NCBI GenBank assembly: GCA_028282665.1 | Contig: JANQHN010000246.1 | Coordinates: forward strand, 1 to 43,484 | Origin: Phycisphaerae bacterium | Lineage (GTDB): Bacteria; Planctomycetota; Phycisphaerae; UBA1845 | DNA length: 43,484 nucleotides | Direction: 5' to 3' | Shown: positions 10,183-20,120 of the stretch, piece by piece | How the letters are laid out: each line of letters begins with the position of its first letter | How positions within the stretch are numbered: position 1 is the first letter of the stretch | Notes under the pieces: model-generated | Seen by the model: the letters and a program-made list of their open reading frames with translations, nothing else | Databases searched by the model: none | Told to the model about the DNA's origin: nothing | Program-made: the position numbers and the translations under genes

Positions 10183-12684
10183 ATGTTGGTTGCCTCTGAC
10201 CGAGGCTTTCGAGGACTACTTACCATGTTGTTGAATCATCCGGATCCGGGCAGGTGGAGCGTCCGGTTTTGTCTCGTTGCGGTCTTAAGTACGTTTGTTT
10301 ACGGATCAACGGCTTTTGCACAAGCGCAGCGGTCCAGTCAGCGGGGAGCTTCCCAAAAAGCACAGGCGACTGCGCCTGCTAAAGCCGCTCAACCCGGAAA
10401 GGGGAAAACCGCAGCAAAAAACAACAAAGAAAAAGGCTGCGGCCCGAAGGCTACCTCGAACGAACCGATTACACCCAACCCTGAAGCCAAGTACTCCGTT
10501 CCGCAAGATACCATTGTGCACGAGCCCGTGTGGGAAGGCGAGAAGCTTCGTTTTTCCTTCCCAATTACAAATAAAGGGACGGCACCGTTGCGAATCCGCG
10601 CCAAAGGCGGGTGAGGCACGACCATTCTCGGTCAGGCTGACCGAACCATCGCTCCTGGTGAAACTTCCAACCTCGAAATTGATCTTAAGTCCACATCCCG
10701 GTTGGGCATGGTAAATCGCAAGATCGTCGTGAACACGAACGATCCTAAGAACGATCGCGCGATTCTCACGTGCAAAAGCAGAGTTCTCTCGCCGTTCAAA
10801 CTCGAACCGAGGATGTTGAAATTTCAGCGAATAAAACGCTCCTCCGAGAAAGCGACCTCCGAAATCACGATCAAGCGCGGCGACGGCGATCCGATTAAGC
10901 CGACTGTCGAGGGCGGTCTCCGAGCTGGGTTGCAGGCCGAAATTGAGGAAATTGCTGCCGGTGAAGAATACAAACTCAAGGTCACGCTGACCAAGCCCTG
11001 GCCCGCCCGCGAACTGCGAACCTCGCTCAGATTAGGCACGGGAATTACTCGTGTTCCTCACCAGAATGTGACCGTTTATGCACAAGTCGAACCGATCGTC
11101 AGTACTTCACCTGGAGTTATCAGTATCCCACCGAAACTAACGAGGGATTTCACGCGCGACATCAAGTTGTATTGGGCGACTAAAGAGCGTCCCAACATTC
11201 AAAGCGCGCGATGCACTTCTGAGGAAATCAAAGTCGAAATTAAGGAAGACGAATCGGGCGAGCAGTTTATTTCGCTGTTTGTCCCCGCAGATACGACGTT
11301 TAAAAAAACGTACGCATCGATCATCATACGAACGGATTACGCAGAATTCCCGGCTGTAACGGTGCCCGTTCGCGTTCAATCTTCGTTGCGATTTCCAAAA
11401 CGCGGAAACAACTTAAAGCGCTCCAGATCCATAACAAGCCCCAAAGCGACTCCGGTCAAGACTCGCAAACCTGCAAAGACGCCCGAAGATCCCCAGAAGA
11501 AATCAACGCCTGCGTCCCCCAACAAGCAGGCACAGCCCCCCGTTAAGGGCACGCCTCTTACTTTGCTCGACGAGGCACCCGGTAACGATCCCGAGCCGAT
11601 GGTTCACCTTGCTTCGTTTAACGTGCGATCTCAATCACCACAGCCAACTCGACCCGCGCCCGGCCCTGGAAAGGATAAGGAAAAGTGTGGTGCGGCTGAC
11701 GACGAAACGCCAGCAACCCCCAGGCCAGCCGAGCCGGGAACGGTGCCGGTTTTTGCCTGCCAAGCTCCGGCTTTCACGGCCAAACCCGTCTGGCTTGGAC
11801 AGCCCGCTTATTTCTCCTGGAAGGTAAGCAATCCCGGCACGGCTGATTTGCACTTACGCTTAAAAGGCGGGTGAGGCATGCGCATCATCGGTCGGTCCGA
11901 CCGAGTCATCAAGCCCGGGAAAAATGACGAAATCAAAGTCTCCATCACAACGTCGTTCAAATACGGCGAATTCTCGAGGCACATTCAGGTCACTACGAAC
12001 GATCCTAACAACGAAGTCGTTAGGCTCGAAGGCAAGGGTAAGGTGCTCGTGCCCATCAACGTGAAACCTCGCGCGCTCAACATGGGTAACATCGATCCGG
12101 AGTCCACGGTCTCCAAGGCATCCGTCAAGTTGCTTCGCGGCGACGGCGGACCGATCAAACCCGAGCTGAGCGATTTGGGCAAACCGAACATTGAGGCGAA
12201 GATCGAAGAAGTCAGGCCGGGCGAGGAATACAACCTGACGGTCACGGCCACCCCCCCTTGGCCCGCCAAGCCCATTCGACTCAGACCAAGCCTCAAAACC
12301 GGCGTCAAGGAAATGCCCAACCAATCCCTCTCGCTCTACATTGGGGTAGCCCCTCCCATCAAGGTGATCCCCAATCGTGTTCTTTTCCGCAAAGGCCTGG
12401 ACGAGGCGCAACCGCGCACTGTTCGCATCCAATGGCGAGGCAAACAGTTCTTCCGCATCACCAACGTTGAACTGGGTGACGCCAATCTCGATGTTACTAT
12501 TGTCAACGAAGGAACACCGGCACAGCGACTCGTCATCACGGCGCCCGCCAATTACAACCCTTCGTACGAACGCAATACGTTAACGATCTACACTGAGGAT
12601 CCGGAAAACCCAACCATTAAGGTTCCGCTCCAATTCCTCAAACCGTTGCCGAAGGCTAAAACGATCAAAACGAAGCGGGGCTAG
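10183..12684 (+). CDS. Candidate secreted selenoprotein with two DUF1573-like domains; in-frame TGA (Sec) at 10612-10614 and 11872-11874
   Basis: ORFs 10141-10614, 10702-11874 and 11878-12684 are all in frame 1 with no stop except the two TGAs. Both TGAs follow homologous text (GTAPLRIRAKGG-U-GTTILGQADRTIAPGE and GTADLHLRLKGG-U-GMRIIGRSDRVIKPGK) and are followed by the DUF1573-like pattern ...PG....G......v.TNDP. Start could be 10141 (TTG), 10183 (ATG) or 10225 (ATG, giving a signal peptide MLLNHPDPGRWSVRFCLVAVLSTFVYGSTAFA). Confidence 0.82.
10628..10644 (+). promoter_or_regulatory. Candidate bacterial SECIS hairpin 1
   Basis: TCGGTCA-GGC-TGACCGA, 7-bp perfect stem starting 13 nt after the TGA; loop begins with GG. 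Confidence 0.75.
11888..11904 (+). promoter_or_regulatory. Candidate bacterial SECIS hairpin 2
   Basis: TCGGTCG-GTC-CGACCGA, 7-bp perfect stem starting 13 nt after the TGA, same register as hairpin 1; loop begins with G. Confidence 0.75.
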
Positions 12685-12825
12685 CCATGCAAACAGCAAA
12701 CGGTCGTGCAATGGGCCGGCGCCTACCGCCTATGCTTCCGCAACAAATCCGCTTCGTGTAGGGAATCAACTTGCTGATGACGTCGTTGAGAATCAGTGAT
12801 GCCCTCTTTTTTGAACCCGCTATCC

Positions 12826-14106
12826 TTATTTCGACCAGCGAAAGGTGCGCATGCCCAGCCCGAAGAACAATATGCCCACGCCGATGAGCACGGCGATCGG
12901 AGTGAACATTTCCCCTGCGGAGTAGTTGCGCCAAATCGCCCCTTCGAGCGCAACGATGCCCCAGCGCACCGGACTTATGATGCTGATCGCCTTCATGAAC
13001 CCTGGCATGAACACCACCGGAACCATGCCCCCACCGATCATCGCCATGATGAGCAATACCGCCCACGCGATGCTGCCCGCGGCCTGTTCGGTCTTGCCGA
13101 GGGTGGACAGGAACAACATAAGCCCCGAAAAGCATACACAAACAGCCCCTGCCGCGAGAAGAAGCAATGCGTAACTATCAGGCCTGACCTTAAACACAAT
13201 CATACTAAAGAGCAGCAGTAAAATGATCATGCCAAGCGTCGTCACGAAACAGGCGAGCATTTTCCCTGCTAAAATTCTCATCACACCGACCGGCGTCATG
13301 CGCAGTCGCACAAGCGTACCGTTGGTTCGCTCGATCACCAGCGACAACCCGAATGCCGCTGTACATCCGAGCACACCCCAGGCAATTCCTTGAGGAAAGG
13401 TGATTTCGAAGGAAGAGTTAGGCTGTCCCGTGCGATCGCGCTTGATTTCGGCGCGTTCGATCGAAGCCGGTGTTGCACCACCGATCTTGTTCAAATCTTC
13501 CGTCGGCGTCGTCTCGATGAACGCACGCAAAGCGGGCAGGAATGCCTGCATCGTTGCCTTCGTTAGTGGATTGACATCCTCGGATTCTGCCAAATTATCG
13601 AGTGAATCATCGATCATGCCCGACATTTTGTTTTTGTCCAGCAAAGACTCTTGAGCGTTGGCATAGAGATGCCGCGCCAGCAAACCTTCCAGCATTGCGC
13701 CTTCGGCACCCCGCGCAGGATCAATACCGACTTCGATGCTGGGTTTACCGCCAAAGAACACACAATCAGCCTCGACACCGAAATTCTCACCGAGAATGAC
13801 GTACGCAGCCCCCCCTTTACCACGCCTTACCGCGTCTTCTGCTTTTGCCCGATTCATCAGATTTACTTTAAGCTCTTCCGATGCTTCCAGCTTCGCGATA
13901 AATGCGCGCGAACCCTCACTATTATCCTCGTCGACAACCGCAACCTCGATTGCACTAAGCGCCTTGCCGCTACCTATGCCACTGAAAATCATGCCGAAAA
14001 AGGACGCATAGATCAGCGGGAAGAAAAAAGTGAAAAAGAAGCCCGCCTTGTCGCGCAAAAGCAGCCGAATGTCCTTACCTGCCAGAATGAACACGCTGTG
14101 CATCAT
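12826..14106 (-). CDS. ABC-2 type transporter permease
   Basis: MMHSVFILAGKDIRLLLRDKAGFFFTFFFPLIYASFFGMIFSGI... plus C-terminal TM bundle; downstream of the ATPase gene. Start moved to the internal ATG at 14106. Confidence 0.88.
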   Translation of the reverse strand: MMHSVFILAGKDIRLLLRDKAGFFFTFFFPLIYASFFGMIFSGIGSGKALSAIEVAVVDEDNSEGSRAFIAKLEASEELKVNLMNRAKAEDAVRRGKGGAAYVILGENFGVEADCVFFGGKPSIEVGIDPARGAEGAMLEGLLARHLYANAQESLLDKNKMSGMIDDSLDNLAESEDVNPLTKATMQAFLPALRAFIETTPTEDLNKIGGATPASIERAEIKRDRTGQPNSSFEITFPQGIAWGVLGCTAAFGLSLVIERTNGTLVRLRMTPVGVMRILAGKMLACFVTTLGMIILLLLFSMIVFKVRPDSYALLLLAAGAVCVCFSGLMLFLSTLGKTEQAAGSIAWAVLLIMAMIGGGMVPVVFMPGFMKAISIISPVRWGIVALEGAIWRNYSAGEMFTPIAVLIGVGILFFGLGMRTFRWSK

Positions 14107-14215
14107 GTAAACCTCGTTGCGGTCTATAACCGTTTTAGTCCAGGCGTAGTGTTCCAAGATGATTTTGGACAGTGCGAAACGCGGTGTCCGACGCGACATC
14201 CGGTTAGAGTTGGCT

Positions 14216-15067
14216 CTAATCGCGAAGCTGTTTGCCGGTCAGATTCAGAAAAACGCGCTCCAGATCTGGTCGATCCACCTCGAACCTAATCAAGCCATCC
14301 GCCTGCTGCGCTTTAGTGAGCGCTGCGACCGGATCATCCGTCTCGATCGCTCGCTTGCCCCGCGAATCCTCGATGCGAACGACGCTCCTTCCGCCGTGCG
14401 CATCGATCAGGGCACTGACCGTATCAAGAGCGAGAAGTTTACCCTTATCTATAATGCCCACACGATCGCAAAGTCGCTGCGCCTCCTCCATGTAATGCGT
14501 GGTGTAGACTACCGTACAGCCGTCAGCACGGAGCGCCTCAATGTTCTCGAAAATAGCGTTGCGGGATTGGGGGTCCACACCGACGGTGGGCTCGTCCAGA
14601 ATGAGCAACGGCGGATTGTGAACGATGGCGATCGCAAGATTCAAACGCCGTTTCATTCCGCCCGAGTACGTCCCTGCTCGATCTTTCGCACGATCCATGA
14701 GTCCAACGAATTCGAGTGACCGGGCAACTCGCTCGCGAAGGCATTGACCTTTCAAGCCAAACATACCACCAAAGAATCGCACGTTTTCCTCACCGGAAAG
14801 CTCTTCATACAAAGAAAGAGCTTGCGGCGCTACACCGATTTTGCTCCGTACCGCCGGATTGGTCGGACTACCCAAACTGACGAGTTCGACGTCGCCTGCG
14901 TCAGGAGACAACAAACCGATCGCCATGTTGACAGTCGTGGTCTTCCCCGCGCCGTTCGGCCCCAATAACCCGAAGACCTCGCCACGCTCAATAGTGAACG
15001 TCAGGCCATCGACTGCCGTGATATCACCAAACGCTTTTCGCAGACCTATCAATTGCAAAATCGCCAT
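14216..15067 (-). CDS. ABC transporter ATP-binding protein
   Basis: 283 aa; Walker A GLLGPNGAGKTTTVN, signature YSGGMKRRLNLAIAI, Walker B LLILDEPTVGVDP. Confidence 0.95.
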   Translation of the reverse strand: MAILQLIGLRKAFGDITAVDGLTFTIERGEVFGLLGPNGAGKTTTVNMAIGLLSPDAGDVELVSLGSPTNPAVRSKIGVAPQALSLYEELSGEENVRFFGGMFGLKGQCLRERVARSLEFVGLMDRAKDRAGTYSGGMKRRLNLAIAIVHNPPLLILDEPTVGVDPQSRNAIFENIEALRADGCTVVYTTHYMEEAQRLCDRVGIIDKGKLLALDTVSALIDAHGGRSVVRIEDSRGKRAIETDDPVAALTKAQQADGLIRFEVDRPDLERVFLNLTGKQLRD

Positions 15068-15238
15068 CGCTCGCCTCTACCTTGTGGGCTCATTTCACGA
15101 GTACGAGACTAGGTGGTGTAAGGAGTTTGAGCAAGCGTTGAGGCGAAAGCTGACGGAAGATTACACGCAGCCACTCCAAAAGCGCACCGCGACGGCAAAC
15201 CGCAACGCGGCGCGCACATGACATTGAGCTACGCAGCC

Positions 15239-16846
15239 CTAGCGCGAAGGTACGTACCTTTCGTAAGTGTACGCAATCGTCTTCTTCTCTTTCGGTGCGA
15301 GGGTGAGATTCCATCTTACGATGCCCTCTCGATCCTCGAGGCGTAGTTTGAGCGGATTGATAAGCAGCATTCCATCATCGGATGCGTCGACAGGCTTGCC
15401 GGGAACAACCGCGTCAATAATGATGCTCGTCTCCGTATCCTCAAAATTCTTCAGCTCAAGTTTACCTTTCAGCGTAACCAGATCCAGGAATGAATGGGGA
15501 TAAGGTTCGTGCGCCTTTAGCAAGCGGCCGTCTTCAGTTTCCGTCTTTGCGTGTGCCACGTTGATTGCCGTTGTAACCTCGACCTCACACTGTCCGCCCC
15601 TGGGCGTATACAACAACATCTGTTCGCTAAGTGGATTTTTGCCGCTAATCGTGAGTGCAGGCCCTGTGGTCCACGCCGTAGGCGTGTCGTTTTGCAATGT
15701 GAAGAAGTGACGCATTCGTTCCGGCGGCGACCAGCGGTACACGTGTCCGTATTTAATCTGACGGGTGAATAACGTCACGATCGCCTTCTCGCCGCGACGA
15801 ACCGTAAGGTCGTGCTTGGTATAAACCGTGTAATCCGTCCCCCCCGTTTCCGAGAAGGCAGGCAGGTTGCCCAAATCCGCGTTGCTCGAGCTACCAAGGG
15901 CCTCTGAAAACTGATCGGCTCCATCGCGGTTAGTCAAAGAAACAAAGCTGTTGCTGAACTGACTCTGCAAGAACGCCGGCGCAGTCGCGCTGCCGATAGC
16001 CCGTATCGCCTGTCCAACCGAAATAGGCGCGAGGTACTCGGTGTGCAGGAAGTTGGGCACACCAACCACAAAATGAACGTCACCGTGTACGATATCCTCC
16101 GCCTCGTTAATGAGTGTACCGCGCAAGCTGAGCTCTGCGGTTTCATCATCGATGATGCGAATGGTGTATTCAGGAACCCAAGTGATGCCTTTGCGTAAAT
16201 AGGCGATTCCAAGCCTGGATCGTCCTCCGGTATCACCATCTTCTGCGCTGACGTGAATTCGTAATGGCATCCCCTCATACTGTACCGATCGAATGGTAGC
16301 AATAGGAATGGCGACTGGCTTTGACCCGCTTTCCAAAATGACGTGCCGTTGTTCAACTGATGAAAGCTTTCCCGCATCCGTTTGGTACAGGCCGTTATAC
16401 ATGTAGGCGATTCGCACTTGCAGGTTGGTTAGTTTTGTCAAGCGTTCCCGCTTGGTTGCCTCATCACTCGCTGCGTCCACATCATCAAACTCGATCTTGT
16501 GCCCATCGCCCGCACCAACGATATCAACCGTCTCATTCTCGTCGTGAGAAAAGATAGCGAGTGTACCGAACACAGCGGGCGGAATTTCCCTCGCGCTGCA
16601 CCACCCATCGTCAAGATTAACCTCGCCTTCGCGCATGAAGAAACCAAGTCCATTCTTGAAGACCGCAACGGAGGTTGGCTTCGTATCCAGGACGTATTGG
16701 TTCCCATCGATTTCGTCGGATGCGGCGTTTGACGCCAATGCCGGCAAGGCCGGAACCAGCGCCAAAGTTACACCGGCCATCGCAAGAACGATTCTTGCTG
16801 TGTTACAGGTACTAATCAAACCAATTCGAGGCGTGAATGGGAACAT
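15239..16846 (-). CDS. Exported protein, DUF4139-like
   Basis: 535 aa; signal-like N-terminus; VAVFKNGLGFFMREGEV... and YLRKGITWVPEYTIRIIDDETAELSLRGTLINEAEDI resembles DUF4139 proteins. Confidence 0.65.
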   Translation of the reverse strand: MFPFTPRIGLISTCNTARIVLAMAGVTLALVPALPALASNAASDEIDGNQYVLDTKPTSVAVFKNGLGFFMREGEVNLDDGWCSAREIPPAVFGTLAIFSHDENETVDIVGAGDGHKIEFDDVDAASDEATKRERLTKLTNLQVRIAYMYNGLYQTDAGKLSSVEQRHVILESGSKPVAIPIATIRSVQYEGMPLRIHVSAEDGDTGGRSRLGIAYLRKGITWVPEYTIRIIDDETAELSLRGTLINEAEDIVHGDVHFVVGVPNFLHTEYLAPISVGQAIRAIGSATAPAFLQSQFSNSFVSLTNRDGADQFSEALGSSSNADLGNLPAFSETGGTDYTVYTKHDLTVRRGEKAIVTLFTRQIKYGHVYRWSPPERMRHFFTLQNDTPTAWTTGPALTISGKNPLSEQMLLYTPRGGQCEVEVTTAINVAHAKTETEDGRLLKAHEPYPHSFLDLVTLKGKLELKNFEDTETSIIIDAVVPGKPVDASDDGMLLINPLKLRLEDREGIVRWNLTLAPKEKKTIAYTYERYVPSR

Positions 16847-17030
16847 ACTAAGACTCCTTTACAACGATCCGGAAAGAGCGCCTTAGCGAGCGTGCACTCG
16901 CATTGATACAGTCTACCTTCAGGCAAGTGTCTTGCGCGCGTACCAAATTAGTAACGCTAAGGTTGTAACCGTTTGGTATTAGTTTTGTTCAGGCAATAAG
17001 ATTCTACATGCAAGACCAACCGCCAAGATA

Positions 17031-19010
17031 TTACGATCTTGTTTCCACCAGATCGACGAGCGACTGCACTCGTTTGGCGAGCCGGTTAGTGGGTGGCGTG
17101 TTCGCAATGGCCCGGGCAGCGGATAGGTTTTGGTCGCTTTCACGTACCTGGCTCGTCTCACGGATCAACTCACGCAAATCGGTAAGGCTTTCCTTGCTGC
17201 TGTCGATCAAATGGGCGAGGCGTTCCACTCTACCGGTACGTCTGGGGGGACCAACAGGAAGCACGACTTCCTGCTGCAACGCCGCTTTCTCCTTGATAAT
17301 CCGTTCCTGTTGTTGAGCTTGCTCACCACGCTCTTCGATGCGATCAAGGATACGGCGAAGCACTGCCGTAAGTCGACCGGTACGTTCTGACTGCTTAGCA
17401 AGATTTGTCGTGATTTCCTTGGAGCGGCTTTGCGCTTTTTGGCTTGACTTTGTTTCCACTGCCAGACTTTCGAGAGTTTTTTTCGTATCGCCCAACATGG
17501 AACGAGCGATCTCCACGAGCGTTTTTACCTGTTCCTCTCGTTTGTTGAGGTCAGCGGAAACCTTAACGAACTCGCTGATTGACTCCCCAGCTGATCGGCA
17601 CATCAGTTCAAGCTGTGCTTTTAGCTCCTGTCCTTCCCGTAAATTCTTTTCAAGGTCATCGATGGGACGATCAACCGAGGCCAATCGTTCGCCCATCGCC
17701 GACAGCCGAGCGTTGATTTCCATTTGGGCAGCACGTAATTCATCACGTTGTACAGTGTTCGTTCCATTGCGATCAATCTTGTCGACACGGCGCGCCAGGA
17801 CGGTGATATCGCCGGTTAGTTCACGGCGCAATTCGCGGAGCGCTCCGCGGTCGCTATGATTCACTCCCGAACGTTCCATGCGTTCGACGCGGCCCGCAAG
17901 GTCTCTTAGCGTCGCAAGAATATCCGCTGCCTGCTCACGACCCAAACCACCTCCGCCTCCTCCGGTTATGTCTCGGCGGAAGAGCACACGGTCCAGCCGG
18001 TCTTCGATCATCAGCAAACGAGATGCGAGCGTGTAGTAGTCTGACGATCGACCGACCTGCGGCGAAGCGTCATGATCCTGCTCCGTATAGGCATCGTCAC
18101 AATGACGATCGCGGAGCCGATCCTCGCGAACTGCATTTGACAGCGAAGCGATCACGCGCGTCGAGGAACGCATCGACGGCACTTCGCCTCCCGCGGGCGA
18201 GCCTATGGTCATCATCTGATCGACTACCGAATCGACAAACCCGCCGTCGATCTTGTGGCGATCCGCCGAGTAGGCGCTGAGCATCGCGTTATCACAAATA
18301 GTGTTAATGACGCGCGGCAGTCCTTGCGATTCCTCATAGATACGATCGATGGCCGATGTCGTGAAGATGCTCAAATCGGTTGCGCCCGCCACAGACAGGC
18401 GGTGCTTGATGTAACCTTCCGCAAGCTTCCTACTCAATTGTGGCAGGTGAAAGCTGCGAAAGATGCGCTGTTTGAGCTGGCGCAATTCGCGCGATTCGAA
18501 TGTCGTGCGCAGTTCAGGTTGGCCTAGAATGACGATTTGCAACAGCTTTGCGTCATCGGCTTCGAGGTTCCCGATCATGCGCAATTGATCGAACACAGCG
18601 GGGGGTAGGCTTTGCGCTTCATCCAACACCAGCACCGTGGGCGTGTTTTGCGCGAACTGCGCTAACAAGTAGTCGTGCAGGATGCGAACCATCTGCGCAT
18701 TCGTTGCGTCTTCAGGATGTTGCAATTCGAACTCTGACAGGATGGTTTCCATCAGGTCAGACGGATCAGTCGTCGCGTGGTTGATCGTTGCGAAGCAGAT
18801 TTTCGTCCCAAAATGCCGGAGCATAAGCCTGGAGACCAGTGTCTTGCCGGCTCCCACTTCACCCGTAAGCAATACGAATCCTTTGCGTTCACTAACCGCA
18901 TAGATGAGTGACGCGAGCGCTTCCTCGTGATCCGGCGTCGAGAAAAAGAAACGCGGATCGGGTGTATTATTGAAGGGCAACTCCCGGAGTCCAAAAAAGT
19001 CCGCATACAT
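17031..19010 (-). CDS. ExeA-like AAA ATPase of the PEP-CTERM/EPS-locus type, with long coiled-coil C-terminus
   Basis: MYADFFGLRELPFNNTPDPRFFFSTPDHEEALASLIYAVSERKGFVLLTGEVGAGKTLVSRLML; Walker B TVLVLDEAQSLPP; Lys/Glu/Arg-rich heptad-like C-terminal half. Confidence 0.88.
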   Translation of the reverse strand: MYADFFGLRELPFNNTPDPRFFFSTPDHEEALASLIYAVSERKGFVLLTGEVGAGKTLVSRLMLRHFGTKICFATINHATTDPSDLMETILSEFELQHPEDATNAQMVRILHDYLLAQFAQNTPTVLVLDEAQSLPPAVFDQLRMIGNLEADDAKLLQIVILGQPELRTTFESRELRQLKQRIFRSFHLPQLSRKLAEGYIKHRLSVAGATDLSIFTTSAIDRIYEESQGLPRVINTICDNAMLSAYSADRHKIDGGFVDSVVDQMMTIGSPAGGEVPSMRSSTRVIASLSNAVREDRLRDRHCDDAYTEQDHDASPQVGRSSDYYTLASRLLMIEDRLDRVLFRRDITGGGGGGLGREQAADILATLRDLAGRVERMERSGVNHSDRGALRELRRELTGDITVLARRVDKIDRNGTNTVQRDELRAAQMEINARLSAMGERLASVDRPIDDLEKNLREGQELKAQLELMCRSAGESISEFVKVSADLNKREEQVKTLVEIARSMLGDTKKTLESLAVETKSSQKAQSRSKEITTNLAKQSERTGRLTAVLRRILDRIEERGEQAQQQERIIKEKAALQQEVVLPVGPPRRTGRVERLAHLIDSSKESLTDLRELIRETSQVRESDQNLSAARAIANTPPTNRLAKRVQSLVDLVETRS

Positions 19011-19325
19011 GTTGCATCTCTCTTGCGCGCAAAGGACTCGACCGGCCCGCAGGGGGCCTACCTGAAGAATATCGGTCCCAATGCAGCGATCCTTAAACAC
19101 GGTGAATGCAGTCGATCAGAGAGTGATCAGAGTTTATTCGGACCTTAGGGGTAGCTGAAATGTGCGCGCGGCACTTATTATCGCCCAGGTCTGAATAATC
19201 ATGCTCCGATAGATTCAGGCGTCCCCCTGGTAACCCGATAAGTCGAGCGTGGAGAAAGCAAGCCGATAACGTGCGGGCACCGGTCCGCGCACGGATCTTG
19301 ATGAATGCGTTGATCGGAGGCGATC

Positions 19326-20120
19326 ATGACTGTCAAGCTTTGGTGGTTGCTGGCTTTAGCTGTGCCTGTCATGGCGGCCACAGGATGCGCCCCCTCCAAT
19401 AAAGATATGCTCCAATTTCTTCGTCAACATGAACACGAAGTCTCCGCCATCGAGTACCGGCTCGGAATTCCGGATGCGGTAGAGATTTCCGCACCGCGCG
19501 TGCTTGAAATCGACGGGCAATCTCAAACCCTCCAGCCTGACGGTAAGATCACACTCAAATTGTTAGGTGAGGTAAAAATCGTAGGGATGACCGCGAGGGA
19601 AGTCGCCGCCAAGCTAGAAGTTCTCTTAAGCAGGTACTATGTCGATCCCAAAGTTAGCGTGCGCGTCGCGGCCTACGCGAGCAAATCTTATTACGTATAT
19701 GGTCCGACGATTTCGGGCGGAGAAAAACCCTACACCGGCCATGATACTCTACTCGATGCCGTGTTGGCGTCTGGTGTTGATTATCGCGCATGGACAAGCA
19801 GGATCGAAGTCATCCGACCGACAGTCGACGCGGAAGATCCGAAACGCATCGTTGTGGATGTGAACAGGATGATCCGTGAGGGGGATTGGCGTCAGAACAT
19901 ACTGCTTGAACCGGACGATGTGGTCTACGTTCCACCTACACCGCTTGCTTGGGTCGGGCTTAAGGTGCGAGAGTTGCTCGATCCGGTATCGCCCGCGATA
20001 CAGGCTTATCAGGCACCGGCTACGCTGATGAATGCGAACGATGTGTACAATGATGACGACGATAACAACAATGCCTACCGGACGCGAGGCGCACGGTCTG
20101 TCATACGCAGATTGCGATGA
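19326..20120 (+). CDS. Polysaccharide export lipoprotein (Wza-like)
   Basis: 264 aa; lipobox-like VMAATGC; YRLGIPDAVEISAPRVLEIDGQSQTLQPDGKITLKLLGEVKIVGMTAREVAAKLEVLLSRYYVDPKVSVRV. Confidence 0.88.
   Translation: MTVKLWWLLALAVPVMAATGCAPSNKDMLQFLRQHEHEVSAIEYRLGIPDAVEISAPRVLEIDGQSQTLQPDGKITLKLLGEVKIVGMTAREVAAKLEVLLSRYYVDPKVSVRVAAYASKSYYVYGPTISGGEKPYTGHDTLLDAVLASGVDYRAWTSRIEVIRPTVDAEDPKRIVVDVNRMIREGDWRQNILLEPDDVVYVPPTPLAWVGLKVRELLDPVSPAIQAYQAPATLMNANDVYNDDDDNNNAYRTRGARSVIRRLR

Noticed and set aside
10612-11874. Genome-wide TGA reassignment (e.g. to Trp or Gly)
   Set aside because: Other convincing genes here end at TGA at natural C-termini (e.g. 20118, 25174, 36676, 38196), and no other gene shows internal TGA. 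The two TGAs are local and hairpin-linked.
10702-12684. Treating 10702-11874 and 11878-12684 as separate genes with own starts
   Set aside because: Same frame, no RBS-like sequence before either ATG, starts fall inside the conserved domain, and only TGA separates them from the upstream ORF.
16938-16980. TACCAAA...TTTGGTA inverted repeat between two minus-strand genes
   Set aside because: Seven-bp arms with a 24-nt spacer and no T tract; too weak to call a terminator or operator.
19269-19292. CGTGCG...CGCACG inverted repeat upstream of the Wza-like gene
   Set aside because: Short arms in GC-rich DNA; could be an operator but there is no second site or known motif.
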